Below are positions 5,801 through 11,512 of a DNA stretch of 11,512 nt, piece after piece. Location: the NCBI GenBank assembly GCA_028822745.1, contig JAPKCZ010000032.1, forward strand, positions 1 to 11,512. Reading direction: 5' to 3'. The notes below the pieces were generated by a model that ran no database searches, was not told where the DNA came from, and saw only the letters and a list, made by a program, of their open reading frames with translations. A program made the translations under genes and the position numbers. This stretch comes from Kiritimatiellia bacterium. GTDB taxonomy: Bacteria > Verrucomicrobiota > Kiritimatiellia > UBA8416 > JAIOPI01. Numbering within the stretch: the first letter of the stretch is position 1; each line of letters opens with the position of its first letter.

Positions 5801-8035
5801 TCAGCCCAATTTGTCGATAATCGCGTTAAAGGTCGCACTGGGGCGCATGGCTGCGGCTGTTTTCGCCACGTCCGGCTGGAAATAGCCGCCGATGTCCACC
5901 GCTTCACTCTGGGCATCATTCAATTCAGCCACAATGGCGTCCTCTTTTTCCCCGAGTTCAGCAGCAATCGGTGCCATCAACTGGGCGAGGTCTGGAAAAC
6001 TGCTTTGGGCGGCTAGCGCCTCGGCCCAATACAAGGCCAGATAGAAATGACTGCCACGATTGTCCAACTCATTCACTTTACGTGACGGGGATCTGTTCTC
6101 GTCAAGATGTTTGCCGATTGCGTCGTTCAAGGTTTTGGCCACAACAAGAAGCTGACTGTTATTGGTCTTAGCCCCTAGATCTTCGAGCGACACACCGATA
6201 GCGAGGAATTCACCCAGGGAATCCCAGCGCAGGTGCCCTTCAGCAACGAATTGTTGCACATGCTTTGGCGCGGAACCACCTGCACCCGTCTCAAAGAGCC
6301 CGCCGCCCGCGAGTAGGGGAACGATCGACAACATTTTGGCGCTGGTGCCCAATTCAATGATGGGGAAAAGGTCCGTCAGATAATCCCGCAACACATTTCC
6401 GGTCACAGAAATCGTATCCAATCCGGCTTTGGCGCGTTTACACGTATAAAGCGTGGCGTCAACAGGCGTCATGATCTGAATGTTCAGACCGCCGGTGTCA
6501 TGTTCCGGAAGATACTGTCCGACCTTGTTGATCAATTTGGCATCGTGCGCACGGTCCTTATCCAGCCAGAAGATCGCAGGTGAACCCGTTGCCCGAGCGC
6601 GGGAGACGGCAAGCCTGACCCAATCTCGAATGGGTTCATCCTTCGTCTGACACGCGCGCCAGATGTCACCGACTTCGACCGGATGCCCAAGTAAGGTTTT
6701 ACCTGTCGATACATGAACGACGCGAATCGCGCCCGGCTCCGAAACTTCAAAGGTCTTGTCGTGTGAGCCGTACTCTTCGGCCTTCTGAGCCATAAGACCC
6801 ACGTTGGCGACGTTGCCCATTGTGCTGACGTCGAATGCACCGTTCTCTTTGCAGAAGTCAATGGCGGCCTGATAAACGCCGGCGTAACTGCGATCAGGAA
6901 TGACGGCCTTTGTTGGGTGAAGCTCGCCATCAGGACCCCACATGCATCCGGAGTCGCGAATGACGTTCGGCATCGAAGCATCGATGATGATGTCACTCGG
7001 AACATGCAAGTTGGTGATGCCTTTATCCGAATTCACCATCGCCAATTTGGGCTGTGTTTCGTAACACGCGAGAATGTCGGCTTCAACTTCAGCTTTAGCT
7101 TCAGCGGAAAGCGATTTGATTTTGGAATACACATCGCCTAGACCATTCTTTGGGTCGACACCCAAGGTCTCAAATGTCGCGGCATGCTTTTCGAAAACAT
7201 CTTTGAAATACACCGTGACCGCATGACCGAAAATGATGGGATCGGACACCTTCATCATGGTGGCCTTCAGATGGAGCGACAGCAATACATCCTGCGCTTT
7301 GGCATCATCGATTTGGGACTGCAAGAACTCACGTAACGCGCTGCAACGCATTCGTGTCGCGTCAATGACCTCACCGTGCTGCACGGGAAAGTCGGGCTTC
7401 AGAATAATGGTTTCGCCAGCTGCCGTCACATGCTCAATGCGAATTTCGCCGTCCGCGATCATGGTGTGCGACTTTTCGTTTCCAAAGAAGTCATCAGCAT
7501 CCATGTGTGCGACGTGAGACTTGCATTCGGCTTCCCATGCGCCCAGTTGATGCGGGTTCTTACGCGCATAGTCCTTAACAGGTCCGGCCACACGCCGATC
7601 AGAGTTGCCTTCACGCAAAACGGGATTTACAGCACTGCCGAGCACCTTGGCGTAGCGCGACTTAATGTCCTCTTCTTCAGGTGTTGAAGGCTCTTCAGGA
7701 AAGTCCGGCAAATCATATCCATTCGCTTGTAGTTCAGCGACAGCGTCTTTTAACTGCGGAATGGATGCACTAATATTAGGTAACTTGATGATATTGGCTT
7801 CTGGCGACCTGGCCAGCTCGCCCAGTTCAGCAAGTGCATCGGGTTGGCGTTGCGCATCGGTCAGACCTTCAGGGAAATTTGCAATGATACGCCCAGACAG
7901 AGAAATGTCCTTTGTCTCGAACGCCACACCAGATGAGGCGGTGAACGCTTTGATAACAGGCAGAAGCGAGTATGTTGCCAAGGCGGGCGCTTCGTCGGTG
8001 TGCGTATAGATGATGCTTTGCGTGTCTCCGGACAT
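5801..8035 (-). CDS. icd: Isocitrate dehydrogenase [NADP+], monomeric type
   Basis: Large single-chain NADP+-dependent isocitrate dehydrogenase (EC 1.1.1.42), oxidatively decarboxylating isocitrate to 2-oxoglutarate in the TCA cycle and making NADPH. The 744 residues match the monomeric class (about 740), not the roughly 420-residue dimeric enzymes. Diagnostic stretches include REGNSDRRVAGPVKDYARKN (141-160, substrate and metal region), GNEKSHTM (185-192), LHLKATMMKVSDPIIFGH (254-271), SDIIIDASMPN (347-357), FWLDKDRAHDAKLI (489-502, metal-binding Asp) and GLFETGAGGSAPKHVQQF (579-596). K591 and H592 correspond to the NADP-binding Lys-His pair at about 589-590 in the Azotobacter enzyme (from memory). 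A GAGGA (8042-8046) six bases before the ATG fixes the start. The gene is transcribed alone toward the HAD gene, from a promoter region in the 8036-8560 spacer. Confidence 0.96.
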   Translation of the reverse strand: MSGDTQSIIYTHTDEAPALATYSLLPVIKAFTASSGVAFETKDISLSGRIIANFPEGLTDAQRQPDALAELGELARSPEANIIKLPNISASIPQLKDAVAELQANGYDLPDFPEEPSTPEEEDIKSRYAKVLGSAVNPVLREGNSDRRVAGPVKDYARKNPHQLGAWEAECKSHVAHMDADDFFGNEKSHTMIADGEIRIEHVTAAGETIILKPDFPVQHGEVIDATRMRCSALREFLQSQIDDAKAQDVLLSLHLKATMMKVSDPIIFGHAVTVYFKDVFEKHAATFETLGVDPKNGLGDVYSKIKSLSAEAKAEVEADILACYETQPKLAMVNSDKGITNLHVPSDIIIDASMPNVIRDSGCMWGPDGELHPTKAVIPDRSYAGVYQAAIDFCKENGAFDVSTMGNVANVGLMAQKAEEYGSHDKTFEVSEPGAIRVVHVSTGKTLLGHPVEVGDIWRACQTKDEPIRDWVRLAVSRARATGSPAIFWLDKDRAHDAKLINKVGQYLPEHDTGGLNIQIMTPVDATLYTCKRAKAGLDTISVTGNVLRDYLTDLFPIIELGTSAKMLSIVPLLAGGGLFETGAGGSAPKHVQQFVAEGHLRWDSLGEFLAIGVSLEDLGAKTNNSQLLVVAKTLNDAIGKHLDENRSPSRKVNELDNRGSHFYLALYWAEALAAQSSFPDLAQLMAPIAAELGEKEDAIVAELNDAQSEAVDIGGYFQPDVAKTAAAMRPSATFNAIIDKLG

Positions 8036-8134
8036 GTGTCTTCCTCGTAGGTTTTGTGAATCTCGTCTGTAATTGGCAGTGCGGTGCCCGCGCAGCAGGG
8101 GCGGGGCAATTCGGAAACCTTAAGGCCGCCGAGA

Positions 8135-8163
8135 TCCGCTATAAAGATAGAGAAAGTAGCGGA
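8135..8163. repeat. 7-bp inverted repeat over the predicted icd promoter
   Basis: TCCGCTA (8135-8141) and TAGCGGA (8157-8163) are perfect inverted arms separated by 15 bases. The right arm overlaps the predicted -10 box of the icd promoter and the left arm would lie at or just after the start of transcription. That is where a repressor operator would sit; an RNA hairpin with a 15-base loop is the alternative. Confidence 0.4.
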
Positions 8164-8181
8164 CAACCGCGTCTGAGTCAA
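8153..8181 (-). promoter_or_regulatory. Candidate promoter for icd
   Basis: On the minus strand TTGACT (8176-8181) is followed after 17 bases by TACTTT (8153-8158). The -35 box is good and the -10 box is weak. Transcription would start near 8146, giving a leader of about 110 bases. Confidence 0.35.
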
Positions 8182-8477
8182 TTCGTAGCGCGTTATGAGG
8201 CGTTTGCGATGTTGCAATCAACGGGTCTGGCAAGCTAAGGAACGGCCCATAGAACCCGTCGATAGTGACACCTTAAGATCAGGACGCCACGAAACTCGCG
8301 TTGTAAACCTAGGGCTACCGCGGGGGCAATGACCTGCTTTCCCTGCTCATATACCCACTGACTCCCAAACTTACACACGCTTGCAGGGCCAAACATAATC
8401 CCCAGCACATCGATTCGCGCGCTATGCTTGAGCCGACGCACAGAGATCGGCCTTTCAACCTCGGGCCCGATGGTCTC

Positions 8478-8505
8478 TTGACCGATCATCACGTGCTGCT
8501 ACTAT
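8478..8505 (+). promoter_or_regulatory. Candidate promoter for the Gfo/Idh/MocA gene
   Basis: TTGACC (8478-8483) and TACTAT (8500-8505) are separated by 16 bases. Transcription would start near 8512, about 49 bases before the ATG at 8561. Confidence 0.4.
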
Positions 8506-8551
8506 TCACGTTTGTTGTTTGGTAGGCGTTTTGTTTCAAGTTTCATCCAAT

Positions 8552-8555
8552 GGAG
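8552..8555 (+). promoter_or_regulatory. Ribosome binding site fixing the Gfo/Idh/MocA start
   Basis: GGAG ends five bases before the ATG at 8561. The frame extends upstream to a TTG at 8519, but only 8561 places the Rossmann GxGxxG at the normal distance from the N-terminus and has a ribosome binding site. Confidence 0.65.
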
Positions 8556-8560
8556 TTCAA

Positions 8561-9712
8561 ATGAGTGACGTACGTATCGGTGTGGCAGGAGTAGGAAACA
8601 TGGGCGGGTGCCACGGAACCACACTGGCAGAAGGGAAGGTGCCTGGTGCGGTGCTTGCGGCTATTTGTGACAGAGACTCTGCTCGTTTCGAGACGTTCCC
8701 CGACGTGCCATCTTTCGCCACGCATGCCGAAATGATCGCTTCCGGCTTAATCGATGCAGTCCTTGTCGCCACACCACACTACGATCACGTTCCCATTGGC
8801 ATCGACACCCTCAACGCGGGCCTACACCTGCTCGTCGAAAAGCCGCTGGCCGTCACAAAACTCCAGGCGACGCAATTGATTGCAGCCAGCGAAGCCAATC
8901 CAAATTGCGTCTTTTCTGCCATGTTTAATCAACGCACAGACGCGCGCTACACGGCTCTGAAACGGATGATTGATAACGGTGAATTAGGCAAAATAAACCG
9001 GATCAACTGGATTATCACTGATTGGTTTCGTACCGAAATCTACTACGCCGGCGGAGATTGGCGCGCAACATGGTCCGGCGAGGGTGGAGGTGTTCTGATG
9101 AACCAATGCCCGCATCAGATTGATCTGTGGCAATGGCTCTTCGGCATGCCCGACAAAGTTCGAACATTTGCCCAGTTCGGTCGCTTCCACAACATCGAAG
9201 TTGAAGATGACGTCACGGCCTACTTTGAATATGCAAACGGCGCAACAGGCGTCTTCATCACAACCACCGGCGAAGCCCCAGGGACAAATCGCCTCGAAAT
9301 TTCCGCGGAGAACGGAAAGGTCATCGTTGAAGGCAAGGGGCTCACTTTTTTACGCAATGAAACGCCTTCAACGGAATTTATAAAAACATCCGACAAAGCA
9401 TTCGGGACGCCTAAAAATGAAGCCGTGCAAATCACACTTGATGAACCCGGCGAACAGCACCTTGGCATTATGAAGAACTTCGTCGCTGCAATACGCGGTG
9501 ATGCTAAATTGATCGCCCCTGGCGAAGAAGGTATCCACATGGTGGAACTGGCCAACGCCATGCTGTACTCCAGCTTACATGACATGACAGTGACATTGCC
9601 GCTGGATGCTGAGGTCTACGAGAAACATCTGCAGAAACTTGTGGCAGAATCCACGTTTGAAAAACAGACAGCGAGCACTAAGGGTTCGGTCGACATGTCC
9701 GACTCGTTCTAG
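8561..9712 (+). CDS. Gfo/Idh/MocA family NAD(P)-dependent oxidoreductase
   Basis: Likely sugar or cyclitol dehydrogenase working in the cytoplasm; 383 residues. The N-terminal Rossmann fold starts with VRIGVAGVGNMGGCH (4-18), whose GxGxxG binds the dinucleotide. VLVATPHYDHVPI (67-79) and the family signature VEKPLAV (92-98) follow, with K94 the expected catalytic lysine. The C-terminal alpha/beta domain carries GGGVLMNQCPHQIDLWQW (175-192), where H185 and D188 are the usual active-site pair. There is no signal peptide, unlike the secreted Tat-exported members common in Planctomycetota. A polar tail (about 360-383) ends the protein. The substrate cannot be told from sequence, and no sugar transport or isomerase gene sits beside it. 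The gene has its own promoter candidate and its stop is one base from the stop of the convergent MATE gene. Confidence 0.9.
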   Translation: MSDVRIGVAGVGNMGGCHGTTLAEGKVPGAVLAAICDRDSARFETFPDVPSFATHAEMIASGLIDAVLVATPHYDHVPIGIDTLNAGLHLLVEKPLAVTKLQATQLIAASEANPNCVFSAMFNQRTDARYTALKRMIDNGELGKINRINWIITDWFRTEIYYAGGDWRATWSGEGGGVLMNQCPHQIDLWQWLFGMPDKVRTFAQFGRFHNIEVEDDVTAYFEYANGATGVFITTTGEAPGTNRLEISAENGKVIVEGKGLTFLRNETPSTEFIKTSDKAFGTPKNEAVQITLDEPGEQHLGIMKNFVAAIRGDAKLIAPGEEGIHMVELANAMLYSSLHDMTVTLPLDAEVYEKHLQKLVAESTFEKQTASTKGSVDMSDSF

Positions 9713-9713
9713 T

Positions 9714-11144
9714 CTATTTGATATCCGGCGGAACACCGGACGCCGCGCCTTCGATCACATTCATCGGAGTGGACGCAGGTGCGAGGACGTCCAACGTCCG
9801 CCATGTCTCACCTAGAAAACGTCTGGCAAGGACGACGGTGATGATCAAGACAAACACGATCAGTGCGCCCCAGGCCATGACGGGCGAAACGTGCAGCACC
9901 CGAATCAGAATGATACTGGAGAGCGCCATCAGCCAGTGAAGGCCAGCAGAAACACGCATGGTCCAGCGCGTATCGCCGACACCACGAAAGGCGCCATCAA
10001 AAACGACCAGTAAGCCGTCCGCCATCGTGTAAATCGCCGCCAATTTCAACATCATGATCGCCATCGGCCGAATGCTTTCGTACTCCTCGCCATGTGCAAA
10101 CACATCCACCAGCATGCCCGGCGTAAAAACGAACAGAGCACTCATAAAAACACCGTACAGAAAACAGCTTTTTATACCCGAGAATGTTGCGCGACGTACC
10201 GTTTCGGGTTGCCCAGCACCGATGTAACGCCCCGTCAGACTCGTCACGGCCTGTCCCATGCCCATCAGCGGCAAAAAGGCCAACAGGTGCCAATTCAGGG
10301 TTATCGAAATGGCCGCAGCGGCGGTCGTGCCGTAGCTCTGAAACACGATGACGAAGACGTTGAATGCGGCGACATTGAGAAAGAATTCAGCCCCGGATGG
10401 AATGCCGAATTTTAGCAGCGATTTCATTAGCGGTTTGTCCAAACCTGCGTTCGCAGCTGTACCAAAGGCTTTACGCATGGCTGGGGCCCAATAGGCGAAA
10501 AGGAGGATGACGAGACCCACAGCAGAGCCAATGATTGTGCCATAGGCGGCCCCCTTAATACCGAGAGCAGGGCACCCGAACTTACCGAAAATCAGAATAG
10601 CATTCGCGGGCACATTGATGATCAGTGCCACCAGATTGGCAACCATGACCATTTTGGTTCGTCCGATGCCACAGAAGAAACCCGCCAATGCGGTTCGCAA
10701 TAGCCCGAAGATGCTACCAAAGGCAATAATTCGAAAGTAATCCAGCTCAAGTCCAACCTGAACAGGGTCGTGCCCAACCGATCGAAGCAGTAGCGAAATC
10801 AGTGGGATGAGTATCAACACCAGCGGATAGCTCAAAACAGCAAGGATCAGCCCCTGTGCGCCAGCACGCCCACAAGCCTGTGATTCCTTCGCGCCAAACC
10901 GCTGAGCGACAAGTGCATTCACATAGCCGATCGTTCCCTGAAAGAACGTCGACAGCATGAAGGCCGTCAGACCGCCACCTAAGCCTGCGGCTAGGTGGAT
11001 TGGACTTAGACGGGACAGGAATAACCGATCGACAAACATCATGATCGTCTCGGCCGCGCTGGAAACGATCATCGGCACAGCAATAACGAGAAGCATCCGT
11101 ATGCCGCCGTCGCCATCAAAATGATTTTCAAAAACTGATTTCAT
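9714..11144 (-). CDS. MATE family multidrug/toxin efflux transporter
   Basis: Inner-membrane cation-coupled antiporter exporting small, usually cationic compounds; 476 residues from the chosen start, normal for MATE proteins. The chain is strongly hydrophobic with about 12 membrane segments in two related halves, the first at about 16-36. Family marks are ALVAQRFGAKE (77-87), GFFCGIGRTK (155-164), LGIKGAAYGT (194-203), KFGIPSGAEFF (245-255) and MGMGQAVTSLTGRYIGAGQ (294-312), the last being the second-half copy of the VAQ..GA motif. The frame is open to 11288, but the 48 upstream residues are polar, unlike any MATE N-terminus, and their DNA is the structured leader and terminator, so the ATG at 11144 is preferred. 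No good Shine-Dalgarno precedes it; GTGAG about 9 bases upstream is weak. The subfamily (NorM, DinF or MepA-like) and substrate are not resolved. Confidence 0.9.
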   Translation of the reverse strand: MKSVFENHFDGDGGIRMLLVIAVPMIVSSAAETIMMFVDRLFLSRLSPIHLAAGLGGGLTAFMLSTFFQGTIGYVNALVAQRFGAKESQACGRAGAQGLILAVLSYPLVLILIPLISLLLRSVGHDPVQVGLELDYFRIIAFGSIFGLLRTALAGFFCGIGRTKMVMVANLVALIINVPANAILIFGKFGCPALGIKGAAYGTIIGSAVGLVILLFAYWAPAMRKAFGTAANAGLDKPLMKSLLKFGIPSGAEFFLNVAAFNVFVIVFQSYGTTAAAAISITLNWHLLAFLPLMGMGQAVTSLTGRYIGAGQPETVRRATFSGIKSCFLYGVFMSALFVFTPGMLVDVFAHGEEYESIRPMAIMMLKLAAIYTMADGLLVVFDGAFRGVGDTRWTMRVSAGLHWLMALSSIILIRVLHVSPVMAWGALIVFVLIITVVLARRFLGETWRTLDVLAPASTPMNVIEGAASGVPPDIK

Positions 11145-11202
11145 GGAAGAGCACTCACGCAGAGAAGAGATGGGCGTTTGATTCCACCCCACGGATTTAG
11201 AC

Positions 11203-11286
11203 AAAAAAAGAGCTGTGCGACGCGCCCTCTGTCCTCTCACTTTGGGGGGAAAGCGAGATGAAGCTTGATGAAGACGGTCGCACAGC
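11203..11286 (-). terminator. Intrinsic terminator in the MATE leader (possible attenuator)
   Basis: Read on the minus strand, GCTGTGCGAC (11286-11277) pairs perfectly over 10 bp with GTCGCACAGC (11221-11212). Two bases later comes a run of seven T (11209-11203). The 55 bases inside the stem are themselves structured: GTCTTC (11275-11270) can pair with GAGGAC (11236-11231) with one G-U, and an inner hairpin lies at 11236-11257. A promoter about ten bases upstream and the MATE ATG 58 bases downstream place the terminator inside the gene's 5' leader. On the plus strand the stem is not followed by T, so it acts in the minus direction only. The design suits a riboswitch-like attenuator or a short stand-alone RNA; I do not recognise a known class. 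Confidence 0.6.
11236..11257 (-). ncRNA. Inner hairpin with C6 loop in the MATE leader
   Basis: Minus-strand CTCGCTTT (11257-11250) and AAAGTGAG (11243-11236) pair over 8 bp, including one G-U, around a loop of six C (11249-11244). A GGGG lies downstream in the leader (about 11187-11190), so a loop-to-leader pseudoknot is conceivable but unproven. This is reported as a structural element of the candidate leader RNA, not as a separate gene. Confidence 0.45.
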
Positions 11287-11299
11287 AAAATCGAATGTA

Positions 11300-11327
11300 A
11301 CTATATACATGCTTCACACTTTGGCAA
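11300..11327 (-). promoter_or_regulatory. Promoter for the MATE leader RNA
   Basis: On the minus strand TTGCCA (11322-11327) and TATAGT (11300-11305) are separated by 16 bases; the -10 box has five of six consensus bases. Transcription would start near 11292-11296, just before the first arm of the leader stem at 11286. Confidence 0.5.
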
Positions 11328-11512
11328 AAGATTTCCACACTCTTAACAAAATAAAGGAACCACGGACCGTGCTCGTGCTCATAGCCCAAGATATCCTGCG
11401 CATATCATCTCTTGACGCAAACATTTGACTCTTTTTGACAAGCAAATACGGACGGCTGTCGGGATTCAACAGTGACCGTCACCCAGAGGCGGTCATGGAC
11501 TTGCTCGGACAA
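11328..11512. other. Right-edge region without a convincing gene
   Basis: No clear gene is seen. Two 11-base odd-centred palindromes occur, CACGGACCGTG (11361-11371) and GTGACCGTCAC (11472-11482). TTGAC occurs three times on the plus strand (11412, 11425, 11435). An ATG at 11495 has GAGG (11486-11489) five bases upstream and could open a plus-strand gene cut by the window edge, but only six codons are visible. The minus strand is also open in one frame from the edge to a TGA near 11405 (35 codons), so neither reading can be settled here. Confidence 0.35.

Larger units (their letters stand above)
8036..8560. other. Divergent intergenic region between icd and the oxidoreductase
   Basis: This 525-bp spacer is long for a window whose convergent genes nearly touch. 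It holds a candidate icd promoter (8153-8181, minus), an inverted repeat (8135-8163), a candidate oxidoreductase promoter (8478-8505, plus) and the oxidoreductase ribosome binding site. The predicted icd leader is about 110 bases long. A minus-strand frame at 8235-8492 (85 codons, GTG or ATG start) lacks a ribosome binding site, resembles no family I recognise and starts inside the plus-strand promoter, so it is not called as a gene. No tRNA or recognisable RNA gene was found. Confidence 0.5.

Noticed and set aside
6532..7005. 157-codon minus-strand frame inside icd
   Set aside because: Overlaps conserved icd coding sequence in another frame and has no recognisable features.
8056..8238. 60-codon plus-strand frame in the icd leader region
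   Set aside because: Runs antisense through the predicted icd promoter and leader, has no ribosome binding site and no family resemblance.
11145..11288. 48-residue N-terminal extension of the MATE protein
   Set aside because: It is polar, unlike MATE N-termini, and its DNA forms the leader stem and terminator.
11375..11434. Short frame starting with the tandem GTGCTC GTGCTC at 11369-11380 as a leader peptide
   Set aside because: Only about 20 codons, no amino-acid run typical of attenuation peptides, and no gene known downstream.

Overview
The window is ordinary bacterial chromosome: nine protein genes, tightly packed, moderately GC-rich, with no tRNA, rRNA, insertion sequence, CRISPR array or phage gene seen. 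The mix (a type-2 OMP decarboxylase, a monomeric NADP-isocitrate dehydrogenase, a stand-alone Gfo/Idh/MocA oxidoreductase, a HemW-type radical SAM protein) suggests a heterotrophic Gram-negative bacterium. A lineage such as the PVC superphylum (Kiritimatiellota/Lentisphaerota/Planctomycetota-like) is a weak guess; the sequence does not settle it.

Layout. 1-1176 (+): 3' part of a HemW-like radical SAM heme chaperone whose start lies left of the window. 1269-2219 (+): 1-phosphofructokinase-like PfkB sugar kinase. 2216-3367 (-): group I cysteine desulfurase (NifS/IscS type), whose stop overlaps the kinase stop. A 176-bp divergent promoter region follows, then a + strand cluster of RNase PH (3544-4230), OMP decarboxylase pyrF (4290-5102) and a HAD phosphatase (5128-5781). 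The monomeric isocitrate dehydrogenase (5801-8035, -) converges on that cluster. A 525-bp divergent spacer (8036-8560) holds candidate promoters and a 7-bp inverted repeat. A Gfo/Idh/MocA oxidoreductase (8561-9712, +) converges, one base apart, on a MATE-family transporter (9714-11144, -).

How the genes relate. They are mostly housekeeping: heme delivery, Fe-S/thiolation sulfur supply, sugar phosphate phosphorylation, RNA 3'-end trimming plus UMP synthesis, and NADPH/2-oxoglutarate production. Only rph-pyrF-HAD looks like an operon; it recalls the enterobacterial rph-pyrE operon but with a different pyrimidine gene.

The most interesting non-coding signal lies in front of the MATE gene on the minus strand. 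A good promoter (11300-11327) is followed within about ten bases by a 10-bp perfect stem enclosing a second stem and a C6-loop hairpin, then a run of seven T. This looks like an intrinsic terminator built into the 5' leader, so it may be a riboswitch-like attenuator or a short independent RNA. Other leads are an RNase PH lacking the usual N-terminal motif, a palindrome inside the rph promoter spacer, an inverted repeat over the predicted icd promoter, and a bacterial HAD protein resembling the HAD domain of plant SOQ1. Promoters and structures were read by eye; no folding or database search was run.
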